From an uncultured Flavobacteriales bacterium (GTDB taxonomy: Bacteria; Bacteroidota; Bacteroidia; Palsa-965), in contig CALJIF010000044.1 of assembly GCA_937974275.1 (NCBI GenBank), forward strand, positions 1 to 42,131: a DNA stretch of 42,131 nt, in the 5' to 3' direction. The position numbers and the translations under genes were made by a program. Numbering within the stretch: position 1 is the stretch's first letter; each line of letters begins with the position of its first letter. The notes under the pieces were generated by a model. That model did no database searches. It saw only the letters and a program-made list of their open reading frames with translations, and was not told the DNA's origin. Of the stretch, positions 1-8,779 are shown in pieces.

Positions 1-1767
1 AAAGACTTAACTCTTGTAAAGGGTGGAATGCCGGCACAATACGGCGGTCGATTAGCTTCCGTGTTAGACATTACCATGAAAGAAGGGAACAGTCAAAAAT
101 TTGAAGTAGATGGAGGCATTGGTGCAATTTCTTCGCGTCTAACCGTTCAGGGGCCAATAAAAAAAGACACTTCATCGTTCATTATTTCAGGACGTCGTAC
201 TTACATCGATGTTTTGATCAATCCGTTTATTAAGGAGTCGTCTCCATTCAAAGGTTCCGGCTACTACTTCTTTGACTTAAACACGAAGTTTAACTGGCGT
301 ATCAATGATAAGAACCGCATATTCCTGAGCGGATATTTTGGACGCGATGTATTCTCCTTCAACAATGCAGATTCAGATTTTCTGGTTACAATTCCTTGGG
401 GAAATGCAACAACATCATTACGATGGAATCACTTAATCGGTCCGAAATTATTTGTGAATACAACAGCAGTGTTTTCAGATTACAAATTTTCATTCGGTGC
501 AGAACAAGATGGATTTGAATTCAAATTGTTTTCCGGAATTCGTGATTACAATCTAAAGACCGACTTCTCGTACATCCCGAACAGCAAGCACTACGTGCGT
601 TTCGGAGCCAATTATACATGGCACATTTTTACGCCTAACAATGTTTCTGCAAAACAAGGAGAAACGGAATTTGATTTGGGCGGATTGAAAAAACAATATG
701 CGCATGAAGCCGGCATTTACATTAACGACGACTGGGACATTACAGATCGTATTCGTGTTAGTCCCGGATTACGCTTTTCTTACTTCATGCAAGTTGGACC
801 ATTTGATCGTTACCTGACTGATGTTACAGGTCGTGTTACAGATACGATTTCTTACGGCAGAGGCGAAAAAGTACAAGACTATTACGGAATTGAACCTCGA
901 ATCAGTGTGCGTTTCATTACTGATGAAAACTCTTCCGTTAAAGCATCGTTTACACAGAACTATCAATATGTGCATTTGGCAACATTATCGCCAATTTCTT
1001 TACCGACCGATATTTGGGTGCCTTGTTCAGATGTGGTGAAACCGCAAATCGGAAGACAGTATGCATTAGGATACTTCAGGAATTTCCTGAACAACACGTA
1101 TGAAACTTCAGTTGAAGTGTATTACAAAAAAATGCTCAATCAGGTTGAATTCGCACCGGGAGCATTGCCCGAAGACAACGTCAATAACAACACCGATAAC
1201 AGTTTCGTTTTCGGAACAGGCGAATCGTACGGCGCAGAATTTTTTGTCAAGAAAAGAACCGGCAAACTAACAGGATGGATTGGCTACACGTTATCATGGA
1301 CAACAAGAACATTCCCTGATATTGAAGACGGCAGAGTGTTTTATGCGCGATATGATCGCCGTCATGATGCATCAGTTGCCATATCATACGAACTCAATGA
1401 CAAATGGACATTCGGAACCATTTTTGTTTACGGAACAGGAAATGCCATCACACTTCCGGTATCGCGTTACTTGATTGAAGGAGAAATTGTGCCGGAATAC
1501 GGACCGAGAAATAGTTTCCGTATGGCGCCGTATCATCGCTTAGACATTTCCGCAACATACACCTGCAAAGAGAAGAAGTTGTTCCATCGTTTGCCGTATC
1601 GCAGCAGCTGGAACTTCTCGGTGTACAATGTGTACAATCGTCGTAACCCGTATTTTATCTATTTCGACAATGAAGGCAGTGTTGCAGAAGGAAACATAAC
1701 GGTTAAAGCCAAGCAGGTTTCTCTCTTCCCTATTCTTCCATCCGTAACCTGGAACTTCCATTTTTAA
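1..1767 (+). CDS. TonB-dependent outer-membrane receptor, 3' part
   Basis: The reading frame is open from the first base of the window, so the gene begins upstream; 588 codons are visible. The first visible residues (GGMPAQYGGRLASVLDI) match the end of the N-terminal plug domain of TonB-dependent receptors. The rest is an aromatic-rich beta-barrel with alternating polar and hydrophobic strands. It ends in the aromatic tail VTWNFHF, as is usual for outer-membrane barrel proteins. Such receptors import large substrates through the outer membrane using TonB/ExbBD energy. The next gene starts 5 bases after the stop and encodes a DUF4249 lipoprotein, a very common partner of this receptor type in Bacteroidota. 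The substrate cannot be told from the sequence. The family call is firm. Confidence 0.9.
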   Translation, partial: KDLTLVKGGMPAQYGGRLASVLDITMKEGNSQKFEVDGGIGAISSRLTVQGPIKKDTSSFIISGRRTYIDVLINPFIKESSPFKGSGYYFFDLNTKFNWRINDKNRIFLSGYFGRDVFSFNNADSDFLVTIPWGNATTSLRWNHLIGPKLFVNTTAVFSDYKFSFGAEQDGFEFKLFSGIRDYNLKTDFSYIPNSKHYVRFGANYTWHIFTPNNVSAKQGETEFDLGGLKKQYAHEAGIYINDDWDITDRIRVSPGLRFSYFMQVGPFDRYLTDVTGRVTDTISYGRGEKVQDYYGIEPRISVRFITDENSSVKASFTQNYQYVHLATLSPISLPTDIWVPCSDVVKPQIGRQYALGYFRNFLNNTYETSVEVYYKKMLNQVEFAPGALPEDNVNNNTDNSFVFGTGESYGAEFFVKKRTGKLTGWIGYTLSWTTRTFPDIEDGRVFYARYDRRHDASVAISYELNDKWTFGTIFVYGTGNAITLPVSRYLIEGEIVPEYGPRNSFRMAPYHRLDISATYTCKEKKLFHRLPYRSSWNFSVYNVYNRRNPYFIYFDNEGSVAEGNITVKAKQVSLFPILPSVTWNFHF

Positions 1768-1772
1768 GCGCC

Positions 1773-2630
1773 ATGAAAAAATTACTGATCATCATACTAC
1801 CCGCGTTATTACTGTTCTCGTGCGAACAGGAAATTACTGTTGACTTACCCGAAGTAGAACAACGCATTGTTATTGACGGTGGAATTTTTGCCGGAGAAAA
1901 TCCCTTTGTTGCGGTAACACGCAGCGCAGGATATTTCGATCCGATTGATTCTGCATCGCTTGCCAATTATGTTGTTACCAATGCTATTGTAATTGTCAGC
2001 GACGGCAGCATTACTGATACGTTAACGCTAACGTTTGATCCGAATTTACCTGTTCCGCTCGTGTACAAAAGCACGCTCATCACCGGACAAGTTGGTCGCA
2101 CGTATTTTTTAACTGTTATCGCCGACGGACAAACCGTTACTTCCGAAACGACAATTCTCAACCCCATTGCACTGGATAGCGTGTGGTTTGAACCGGATCG
2201 TCCCGGCGATAGTCTTGGGTTTTCATGGGCTCGTTTAACCGACCCTGTCGGTTTTGGCAATGCGTATCGTTGGTTTGCAAAACGCAGTCAGGATGCACGC
2301 TTCTTAACCTCATTCGGAAGTACATTCGACGATCAGTTTGTGGATGGAAAAACGTTTGACTTCGCATATATCCGCGCAGTTGAAGACGGATCAACAGCTC
2401 CGGAAGACAACAATCGTGAACGGGGCTATTACAAAATAGGCGATACTGTCATTGTGAAGTTCTGCACCATTGGCGTTAATGAATCTGATTTTTTCCGAAC
2501 CTTCGAAACGGAAGTTGCCAATAACGGAAATCCTTTTGCAGCTCCGGGTGTGATTAAAACCAATATCAGAAACGGATTGGGCATTTGGTGCGGTTATTCT
2601 CCGGCATACGACACCATCATTTGTCAATAA
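1773..2630 (+). CDS. DUF4249-type lipoprotein
   Basis: The 285-residue protein begins with a lipoprotein signal (MKKLLIIILPALLLFSC, lipidation Cys at residue 17). The remainder resembles the DUF4249 family: an N-terminal beta-rich part with EVEQRIVIDGGI, then a VTSETTILNPIALDSV segment. It starts 5 bases after the TonB receptor stop, so the two are presumably co-transcribed. By analogy with other receptor-lipoprotein pairs it may sit on the outer membrane and help capture or process the receptor's substrate, but this is inference because the function of DUF4249 is unknown. No clear intrinsic terminator follows; the dyad 2661-2686 is the only hairpin downstream. Confidence 0.75.
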   Translation: MKKLLIIILPALLLFSCEQEITVDLPEVEQRIVIDGGIFAGENPFVAVTRSAGYFDPIDSASLANYVVTNAIVIVSDGSITDTLTLTFDPNLPVPLVYKSTLITGQVGRTYFLTVIADGQTVTSETTILNPIALDSVWFEPDRPGDSLGFSWARLTDPVGFGNAYRWFAKRSQDARFLTSFGSTFDDQFVDGKTFDFAYIRAVEDGSTAPEDNNRERGYYKIGDTVIVKFCTIGVNESDFFRTFETEVANNGNPFAAPGVIKTNIRNGLGIWCGYSPAYDTIICQ

Positions 2631-2660
2631 AAGACAACAATTCGTTGAATTCGCATTATT

Positions 2661-2686
2661 CACAACGTGATTTCCATCACATTGTG
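2661..2686. promoter_or_regulatory. Dyad overlapping the trxB -33 region
   Basis: Arms CACAACGTGA (2661-2670) and TCACATTGTG (2677-2686) are complementary at 9 of 10 positions around a 6-base spacer. The right arm contains the TTG that would serve as the -33 element of the trxB promoter. It has no T-tract, so it looks more like an operator than a terminator. No regulator is identified. Confidence 0.35.
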
Positions 2687-2709
2687 TGCACATTATATGT
2701 GTAATTTTG
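2682..2709 (+). promoter_or_regulatory. Predicted trxB promoter
   Basis: TAATTTTG at 2702-2709 is an exact match to the Bacteroidota -7 consensus TAnnTTTG. A TTG at 2682-2684 could be the -33 element, although the 17-base spacing is shorter than the usual 19-21. The 5' UTR before the trxB ATG would be about 30 bases. Confidence 0.5.
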
Positions 2710-2747
2710 TACCCGCAAATCAGTACGAATATTAACACACCAAAAAT

Positions 2748-3698
2748 ATGAGCACACCGGAAAAAGTAAATTGTTTGATCATTGGTTCAGGTCCTGCAGG
2801 TTATACTGCTGCTATTTATGCTGCACGCGCCGATTTAAAACCTATGATGTATATGGGTCCGGAGCCCGGCGGACAACTGACTACCACCACAGAAGTAGAA
2901 AATTATCCGGGATTCCCACACGGCGTTCAGGGGCCTGAAATGATGGAATTGTTTAAGAAACAAGCCGAACGATTCGCAACAGATATCCGTTATGGTTGGG
3001 CCACCAAAGTTGATTTTTCGGGACCTGTACATAAAGTTTGGGTGGATGACGGAAAAGTGGAGATTCATGCAAACACCGTAATCATTGCTACCGGAGCATC
3101 GGCAAAATGGTTGGGATTAGAATCCGAACAAAAATATCGCAGCATCGGCGGTGTTTCTGCCTGTGCTGTATGTGATGGATTCTTCTATCGCGGAAAAGAC
3201 GTAGCAATCGTTGGTGCCGGTGATACTGCAGCAGAAGAAGCCACTTACCTGGCAAAATTGTGCAACAAAGTGTACATGATTGTTCGTCGCGAAGAAATGC
3301 GTGCTTCAAAAGCTATGCAACACCGTGTATTGAATACGCCTAATATCGAAGTATTGTGGAATACGGACACGAAAGAAGTTTTGGGTGATGACAAAGGCGT
3401 GAATGCTGTGATTGTAACGAACAGCAAAACGGGTGAAGACCGCAAACTTGACGTGTACGGATTCTTTGTTGCAATCGGTCATAAACCAAATACTGATGTG
3501 TTCAAGGATTGGTTAGAAATGGACGAAGCAGGATATATCAAAACTATTCCGGGAACATCCAAAACCAACATAGAAGGCGTTTTTGCCGTAGGTGATGCGC
3601 AGGATAAAGTTTACCGTCAGGCGGTTACTGCCGCCGGCAGCGGTTGTATGGGGGCGTTGGATGCAGAGCGTTATCTGGCATCAAAAGGCATTCACTAA
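2748..3698 (+). CDS. trxB: Thioredoxin-disulfide reductase
   Basis: This is an FAD- and NADPH-dependent enzyme that reduces thioredoxin in the cytoplasm. The 316-residue length is normal for the low-molecular-weight bacterial type. Visible motifs are the N-terminal FAD-binding GSGPAG (residues 13-18), the redox-active CAVC pair (Cys139 and Cys142), the NADPH-binding GAGDTAAEEA around residue 156, and the C-terminal FAD motif AVGDAQDKVYRQAVTAAGSG. The gene has its own predicted promoter and is followed by an intrinsic terminator, so it is probably monocistronic. The ATG at 2748 is preceded by an A-rich stretch rather than a Shine-Dalgarno sequence, as is usual in Bacteroidota. Confidence 0.97.
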   Translation: MSTPEKVNCLIIGSGPAGYTAAIYAARADLKPMMYMGPEPGGQLTTTTEVENYPGFPHGVQGPEMMELFKKQAERFATDIRYGWATKVDFSGPVHKVWVDDGKVEIHANTVIIATGASAKWLGLESEQKYRSIGGVSACAVCDGFFYRGKDVAIVGAGDTAAEEATYLAKLCNKVYMIVRREEMRASKAMQHRVLNTPNIEVLWNTDTKEVLGDDKGVNAVIVTNSKTGEDRKLDVYGFFVAIGHKPNTDVFKDWLEMDEAGYIKTIPGTSKTNIEGVFAVGDAQDKVYRQAVTAAGSGCMGALDAERYLASKGIH

Positions 3699-3721
3699 TG
3701 CGTTTATATCAATATTAATTT

Positions 3722-3743
3722 GCCCGCCTCGTGCGGGCTTTTT
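3722..3743 (+). terminator. Intrinsic terminator after trxB
   Basis: Stem GCCCGC (3722-3727) / GCGGGC (3733-3738) with a 5-base loop, followed by five T (3739-3743). Confidence 0.85.
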
Positions 3744-3770
3744 ACTTTTAAGAAATAATTCCACTTCCCC

Positions 3771-4517
3771 GTGAATAATCGAATCCTGTTCGCTCTGATT
3801 GTTTGCCTGTTTTCTGCAGGTGGACTTCATGCGCAATTGGGTAAGCAGAAAAATCTTGTCACGTTTTATCTTTTCGAAAACGTGTACGATTCTACCATGG
3901 GTATCGACATCTACGACAAGCTGATCAAACAGATGGGCGGAGATTCCATTCGTTACACACCGAAAGGTTATGTCTGTCAGGGAAACTGGGAAGATTATTA
4001 CAAGAGCGGCTCTGTTATTCACCTCGGGTATTATGTAGACGGGCAATTGCAGAGCTTTAAAAATTTTTATGAAAACGGGCAGGTAGAACGCGAGTTTAAA
4101 TCGTTGGATTATACCCGTTATCAGATGGTGTTGTATTATCCGGACGGTAAAGTTCGATCAGATATCATTTACTATCAAGGCGAACCTCAAATCACGAAAG
4201 AGTATTTCCCTAATGGCAATCCTGAAATACTGGAAGAGTTTGCCAAGAAAAACGAATACCTGATGTATAGAACGTTGTATTTTGAAAACAACAAGATGCA
4301 AAGTGATACGAGATTGGTAGATCTTAAGAAAAAACGATACTCGCATAAAGAATATCACGAAACCGGAAACCTGATGGAAGAAGGAACGCTCGTGTATTAC
4401 GAAGAAGTGGACAATTTCCTCAAAGAAGGTACCTGGAAAGTGTACGATGAAAACGGGAAGCAAATCGCTACGCAAGTGTGGTCGCGCGGGCAATTAGCGG
4501 AAGAAAAGAAGTTGTAG
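3771..4517 (+). CDS. Exported MORN/YwqK-like repeat protein
   Basis: The 248-residue protein starts at GTG and has a signal peptide ending near SAGGLHAQ. From about residue 80 it consists of short repeats built around patterns such as FYENGQVEREF, YYPDGKVRSD, YFPNGNPEILEEF, YHETGNLMEEG and VYDENGKQIA. These are the MORN_2-type repeats found in proteins annotated as the YwqK family. Such repeats form beta-hairpin stacks; the role of the Bacteroidota members is not established. It is probably periplasmic or surface exposed. Its stop codon directly abuts the hisIE stop codon on the other strand (4517/4518) without an intervening terminator. Confidence 0.7.
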   Translation: MNNRILFALIVCLFSAGGLHAQLGKQKNLVTFYLFENVYDSTMGIDIYDKLIKQMGGDSIRYTPKGYVCQGNWEDYYKSGSVIHLGYYVDGQLQSFKNFYENGQVEREFKSLDYTRYQMVLYYPDGKVRSDIIYYQGEPQITKEYFPNGNPEILEEFAKKNEYLMYRTLYFENNKMQSDTRLVDLKKKRYSHKEYHETGNLMEEGTLVYYEEVDNFLKEGTWKVYDENGKQIATQVWSRGQLAEEKKL

Positions 4518-5120
4518 TTATTTCTTGTTACGTAACTTCAATACGTCGATGACATCCTCCAAACTGTATCCTTTTGCCGTCAGCAACACCAAGTAGTGAT
4601 ACATCAGATCGGCTGCTTCGTTCAGAAATAATTCCTTGTTGTTGTCTTTCGATTCAATCACCAACTCAACAGCTTCTTCACCAACTTTCTGTGCTACTTT
4701 ATTAATTCCTTTCGCGAGCAATTGTGCAGTATACGATGAATCGGGCGCAGCGGTAACACGACTTTGAATTACGCGTTCTAACTCCTGCAGAAAATAACCT
4801 TCATTCTCTTCATTCCAACACGTTGCCGCACCTGTATGGCATGTCGGACCTTGTGGATGAACTTTAATTAAAATAGAATCCGCATCGCAATCCAAATGAA
4901 TCGATACTACTTTCAACACATGTCCACTTTCTTCTCCTTTCGTCCACAAGCGCTGCTTCGAACGACTATAGAAAGTAACCAAACCTTTATTGATAGTCTC
5001 GGCGTACGATTCTTCATTCATATAACCCTGCATCAATACTACACGTGTATCTGCATCCTGAATAATTGCAGGTAACAAACCTCCGGGATCTTTACTAAAA
5101 TTGGGTTGAGTCGTTGCCAT
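4518..5120 (-). CDS. hisIE: Bifunctional phosphoribosyl-AMP cyclohydrolase / phosphoribosyl-ATP pyrophosphatase
   Basis: The enzyme catalyses the second and third steps of histidine biosynthesis, from PR-ATP to ProFAR, in the cytoplasm. The N-terminal HisI domain (about residues 10-110) shows WTKGEESGH, the metal-binding DCDAD (77-81), and GPTCHTG with Cys94 and Cys101. The C-terminal HisE domain (about 118-200) shows KVGEEAVELVIESK and NEAADLMYHYLVLL. The 200-residue length is normal for the fused form. It is the last gene of the trpG-hisHAF operon and is separated from hisF by two lipoprotein genes. The hydrolase stop directly precedes its ATG at 5120. Confidence 0.97.
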   Translation of the reverse strand: MATTQPNFSKDPGGLLPAIIQDADTRVVLMQGYMNEESYAETINKGLVTFYSRSKQRLWTKGEESGHVLKVVSIHLDCDADSILIKVHPQGPTCHTGAATCWNEENEGYFLQELERVIQSRVTAAPDSSYTAQLLAKGINKVAQKVGEEAVELVIESKDNNKELFLNEAADLMYHYLVLLTAKGYSLEDVIDVLKLRNKK

Positions 5121-6014
5121 CTATTCCGTAATAAATTCCAATAAACGATTACTGTACGTTGAAAATCCCGCAATGACAGGAACATCTCCATGATCTGCGC
5201 CTGAAACCAGATAAGAATATTTCGGATTGCCTTTGCTGTTATCAAACACCACTTGTCCGTGAGTGGTATAATTCAGGAAATTATCACCTGTACCATGAAT
5301 CCACAGTAATGGCTGATTGCACAACTTTATTTCTTCCGCGTTATCAATTTTTAAGTTGGTAAAATAAGATCCCGGCATAGCCAGTTGAGAACCATCTTCA
5401 CCCATAACCGCTGCAGATGCAAACGGCGCCTCCAAAATTATTTTCGACGGACGCATACTTCGAGGATGTGCAGATAACTCAACAGCAGGGGCACTGCCCA
5501 TACTGAAACCATACACCACAAGTCTTGCATTCGTCAAACCATTTGTCTTTAACCAATTCATTGCTGCATCAACATCTGCATACAAACCATCTTCAGTTGG
5601 TGTACCTTCCGAACGACCGAACCCGCGATAATCCAGCATCAAAACACCATAACGATGTTTACTACCTGTATGAGCCAGCAACTTCGCGCGTTGCCAATAA
5701 AAGTCCATGTGCCATTTATTGCCATGACAATAAAGTATTATCGTATCTGTGCTAATGCGATTGATATCTCCCAAATACACTGCATAGATCGTTGTTGGTG
5801 AACTTTCATCGGGAGCTTGAGAAGCTAACGTAAATTCATGAATCATGCTATCCTGAATTTTGTACGTTTCATCCAATATGAAATCCTGTTCACCGGTATA
5901 ATTGTCGCGTTCGTACCGTTCCAATTTATCAGTGGTGTTGTACAACATCGAATCCAATCGCAGGCAGGAACTACCCGTTACGGCTAATGCAAAAAATAGA
6001 ATTAATGTTCTCAT
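5121..6014 (-). CDS. Alpha/beta-hydrolase lipoprotein inside the his operon
   Basis: I choose the ATG at 6014, which gives 297 residues, because it lies one base after the stop of the upstream gene and begins a lipoprotein signal (MRTLILFFALAVTGSSC, lipid Cys17). A longer reading from 6068 would overlap that gene and destroy the signal. The protein has the alpha/beta-hydrolase fold: the nucleophile elbow GFSMGS, an acid in WIHGTGDNFL, and a histidine in SGADHGD. The segment LDYRGFGRSEG is typical of the BEM46/YfhR type. The likely location is the periplasm or outer membrane. Its substrate is unknown and nothing in it suggests a step of histidine synthesis. It lies between an outer-membrane-like lipoprotein gene and hisIE with essentially no spacing, so it is co-transcribed with the his genes. 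Confidence 0.85.
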   Translation of the reverse strand: MRTLILFFALAVTGSSCLRLDSMLYNTTDKLERYERDNYTGEQDFILDETYKIQDSMIHEFTLASQAPDESSPTTIYAVYLGDINRISTDTIILYCHGNKWHMDFYWQRAKLLAHTGSKHRYGVLMLDYRGFGRSEGTPTEDGLYADVDAAMNWLKTNGLTNARLVVYGFSMGSAPAVELSAHPRSMRPSKIILEAPFASAAVMGEDGSQLAMPGSYFTNLKIDNAEEIKLCNQPLLWIHGTGDNFLNYTTHGQVVFDNSKGNPKYSYLVSGADHGDVPVIAGFSTYSNRLLEFITE

Positions 6015-6015
6015 G

Positions 6016-6675
6016 TTAAAATAATCTGTAAATACCGAAATAAAGTCCGAATGCACCGTTGCCTGCAATTCCTACATAGTCCACAACATTAGGCTTATTT
6101 GCAGTGAATGGCGCAATAGATTTTACTTCATATTGAAACATCCATTTTTCGTTTTGCTTACGATAACCGACATGAAATGCGGGCAACAATTTCGTGGGTT
6201 GTTCAACCTGATGTGAACGTTGTTTTGCAAATTCCACCCAAGCATCTGCTCCGGCGTACAACATTCCTCCGCGCGAACCAACGTACCTATATGCGTTAAA
6301 ACCTACCTGAGGCCAAATTTTTCTATTCCATTCCCATCTATCGATAGCCATATTCAAACCGAAATTCATGCTTATGCCAAACGTATCCTTTTCCCACACC
6401 GACCAACACGCTCCGGCATCTCCCTGAAAAGTTCCAAAGGCTAGAGATGTAGTGTGCAAATTTCCGTATATCGTGAAACCGGTATCCAGACCATAACCAT
6501 AGCCAACGGTTGTCATAGGAATTGGTATTACCGCACCTCCGAACTTAATAGTCGGTCCACCAAACGAAGCGTTGACAGCATGTTGACCAACTTCGAGCGG
6601 GCGCACATAACGCGTAGGAGCACAGTTAGAAAAAATTACAGCTGCTGCTACGGCAACCATACATAACCATTTCAT
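6016..6675 (-). CDS. Unrecognised envelope lipoprotein inside the his operon
   Basis: The 219-residue protein has a lipoprotein signal (MKWLCMVAVAAAVIFSNC) followed by a Gly- and aromatic-rich sequence with amphipathic strands. It ends in FGLYFGIYRLF, suggesting a small outer-membrane beta-barrel or barrel-like lipoprotein. I do not recognise a named family. The start codon overlaps the hisF stop (ATGA), and the hydrolase gene starts one base after its own stop, so translation is probably coupled along hisF - this gene - hydrolase - hisIE. No biosynthetic role is evident. The envelope location is clear; the function is not. Confidence 0.7.
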   Translation of the reverse strand: MKWLCMVAVAAAVIFSNCAPTRYVRPLEVGQHAVNASFGGPTIKFGGAVIPIPMTTVGYGYGLDTGFTIYGNLHTTSLAFGTFQGDAGACWSVWEKDTFGISMNFGLNMAIDRWEWNRKIWPQVGFNAYRYVGSRGGMLYAGADAWVEFAKQRSHQVEQPTKLLPAFHVGYRKQNEKWMFQYEVKSIAPFTANKPNVVDYVGIAGNGAFGLYFGIYRLF

Positions 6676-7427
6676 AAACGAACAGGTATTTGATGTTGCG
6701 CTAATTTACTTTTTAATTGCGGGATAGTGACTTCTCCAAAGTGAAAGATGCCCGCCGCCAAAGCTGCATCAGCTTTACCGCTTGTAAAAACTTCCACAAA
6801 ATGAGTTTCATTCCCTGCACCTCCGGATGCAATAACAGGCACTTCAACCAATTCGGAAATTAATGCAGTGAACTCCACTGCAAAACCACTTTTTGTTCCG
6901 TCGTGATCCATGGAAGTAAGCAATAATTCTCCCGCACCCCGATCCACAGCTTCTTGTATCCATGCTATCGCCGATTTACCCGTCGATAGTCGTCCTCCAT
7001 TTAAGTACACGATCCAATCGTCCTGTTCACGCTTTACATCAACAGCAAGCACAACACACTGTGAACCAAAATTACCTGCTAATTCATCAATTAATTCCGG
7101 ACGCTTGAAAGCAGCAGAGTTCACCGAAATTTTATCAGCCCCGGAACTTAGTAACGCTTGAACATCATCAATACTACTTACACCACCACCAACAGTGAAC
7201 GGAATATTAATTGCCGCTGAAACCTGCTCCACTAAATGCACCAACGTCTTGCGTTTCTCATGCGTTGCTGTTATGTCTAGAAAAACTAATTCATCTGCAC
7301 CTTGCTCTGCGTAACGAGCTGCAAGTTCAACAGGATCACCGGCGTCCTTCAGTGCAACAAAGTTTACACCTTTCACCGTACGACCATCTTTAATATCCAG
7401 ACAGGGAACAATGCGTTTCGTCAACAT
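6672..7427 (-). CDS. hisF: Imidazole glycerol phosphate synthase, cyclase subunit
   Basis: HisF uses ammonia delivered by HisH to convert PRFAR into imidazole glycerol phosphate and AICAR, linking histidine and purine synthesis. The 251-residue (beta/alpha)8 barrel shows the catalytic Asp11 in VPCLDIKDGR and Asp130 in VLAVDVKR, at exactly the canonical positions. FTVGGGVSS and VIASGGAGN are the phosphate-binding loops. The gene starts 3 bases after the hisA stop and overlaps the following lipoprotein gene by ATGA. Confidence 0.98.
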   Translation of the reverse strand: MLTKRIVPCLDIKDGRTVKGVNFVALKDAGDPVELAARYAEQGADELVFLDITATHEKRKTLVHLVEQVSAAINIPFTVGGGVSSIDDVQALLSSGADKISVNSAAFKRPELIDELAGNFGSQCVVLAVDVKREQDDWIVYLNGGRLSTGKSAIAWIQEAVDRGAGELLLTSMDHDGTKSGFAVEFTALISELVEVPVIASGGAGNETHFVEVFTSGKADAALAAGIFHFGEVTIPQLKSKLAQHQIPVRL

Positions 7428-7430
7428 ATA

Positions 7431-8153
7431 CTATGCGCTTCTTTGTTTAAGTTGTTCCGAAGAAATTTTTCCTTCATAAATCGCTTTTCCCACAATCACT
7501 CCATGACAGCCAAGCTCTTCTAATCGATCAATATCATCCATGCATGACACGCCTCCACTGGCTATTAATACAACTGCAGGATGACGCTCTAAGATATCCC
7601 GATACAACTCAAGAGACGGCCCTTGAAGCAATCCGTCTTTTGCAATATCAGTGCAGAAAAATTGTTGCACTCCTGCATCGTTCCATTGCTGTATAAAACC
7701 CATCACATCAATGTCTGTTTGTTGTAACCAACCCGAAATAGCCAGCTTTCCTTCGCGAACATCTGCGCCAATCATAAATCGATCAGGACCTAATTCACTC
7801 ATCCATTCTTTCAAAGCACCGAGATTTTTAACAGCAATAGTTCCCACACTAATCCATTGCGCTCCGGCATTCACCACTTGCCGCGCAGTTTCAGCATCTG
7901 TAACTCCACCTCCGAAATCAATTTGCAAACGTGTTTGTTTCGCAATTTCCTCTAAAACACGAAGATTCTTAACTGCTCCGGCTTTCGCGCCATCAAGGTC
8001 TACAAGATGTAATCGTTTAATTCCTAATTGCTCAAATTCCTTTGCTACATCTGCAGGATGATCATGGTAAACTTTCTTCGCCGCATAATCGCCTTGCGAT
8101 AGTCGCACACATTTTCCGTCGATCAAATCAATAGCCGGTATAATCGTTATCAT
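7431..8153 (-). CDS. hisA: ProFAR isomerase
   Basis: This is the Amadori isomerase of the histidine pathway, converting ProFAR to PRFAR. The 240-residue (beta/alpha)8 barrel carries Asp9 (IIPAIDLIDGKCVRL) and Asp131 (MIGADVREGK) as the acid-base pair. DFGGGVTD and LIASGGVSC are the two phosphate-binding loops, which reflect the internal duplication of HisA/HisF barrels. Its start codon overlaps the hisH stop (ATGA), indicating translational coupling. Confidence 0.98.
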   Translation of the reverse strand: MITIIPAIDLIDGKCVRLSQGDYAAKKVYHDHPADVAKEFEQLGIKRLHLVDLDGAKAGAVKNLRVLEEIAKQTRLQIDFGGGVTDAETARQVVNAGAQWISVGTIAVKNLGALKEWMSELGPDRFMIGADVREGKLAISGWLQQTDIDVMGFIQQWNDAGVQQFFCTDIAKDGLLQGPSLELYRDILERHPAVVLIASGGVSCMDDIDRLEELGCHGVIVGKAIYEGKISSEQLKQRSA

Positions 8154-8749
8154 ATCGTAAGTTCCAGAAAGTTTCTCATGATTAGCTCGCCATCTACTCC
8201 ACTCTTTTCAGGGTGAAACTGCAGCGCATAAAAATTATCCTTGTGCAAAGCCGCACTAAACGGCACAATGTAATCAGTTGTTGCCACTGTTGAAGTTCCA
8301 ATTTCCGCATAAAAACTGTGCACGTAATACACAAAAGGAGCTTCGGGAAGTCCTTTAAACAGTGGACCTTGGCAGCTACTCAATGAATTCCAACCCATGT
8401 GTGGCACTTTAAATCCGGAATTTTCTTGTGACGGAAACCGCTTCACGGAATTTGAAAAAATACCCAGGCCTTCCACATTACCTTCCTCGCTATGACAGCA
8501 CATGAGTTGCATGCCCAAACAAATTCCAAGAACGGGTTGCTTCAACTCTTTGATCACAAGATCCAACTGATGATCGCGCAAAAACTTCATGGCGCTGGAA
8601 GCTTCGCCCACTCCAGGAAATATCACTTTATCCGCAGCCCTGAGACGATCCGGATCTGCAGTAATTTCGGGTGTTATACCAAATCGTTGCAAAGCATATT
8701 GCACGGATCGTGTATTACCTGCATTGTATTGAACAATCGCAATTTTCAC
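8150..8749 (-). CDS. hisH: Imidazole glycerol phosphate synthase, glutaminase subunit
   Basis: HisH is a class I glutamine amidotransferase that feeds ammonia to HisF. The catalytic triad is visible as Cys77 in LGICLGMQLM and His179 with Glu181 in LQFHPEKSG. The start is GTG at 8749, giving MKIAIVQYNAGN, which fits the usual HisH N terminus. It follows trpG by 30 bases in which I see no promoter or terminator, so it belongs to the trpG-led transcript. TrpG and HisH are members of the same amidotransferase class lying side by side. Confidence 0.97.
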   Translation of the reverse strand: MKIAIVQYNAGNTRSVQYALQRFGITPEITADPDRLRAADKVIFPGVGEASSAMKFLRDHQLDLVIKELKQPVLGICLGMQLMCCHSEEGNVEGLGIFSNSVKRFPSQENSGFKVPHMGWNSLSSCQGPLFKGLPEAPFVYYVHSFYAEIGTSTVATTDYIVPFSAALHKDNFYALQFHPEKSGVDGELIMRNFLELTI

Positions 8750-8779
8750 TCGGTATTGTTTTATAGGTGAACTTAAGCA

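Noticed and set aside
3681..4046. 121-codon minus-strand ORF opposite the MORN-like gene
   Set aside because: Spans the trxB terminator and overlaps a gene with a clear signal peptide; no coding features.
7651..8061. 136-codon plus-strand ORF opposite hisA
   Set aside because: Lies wholly within hisA on the other strand with atypical composition; a shadow frame.
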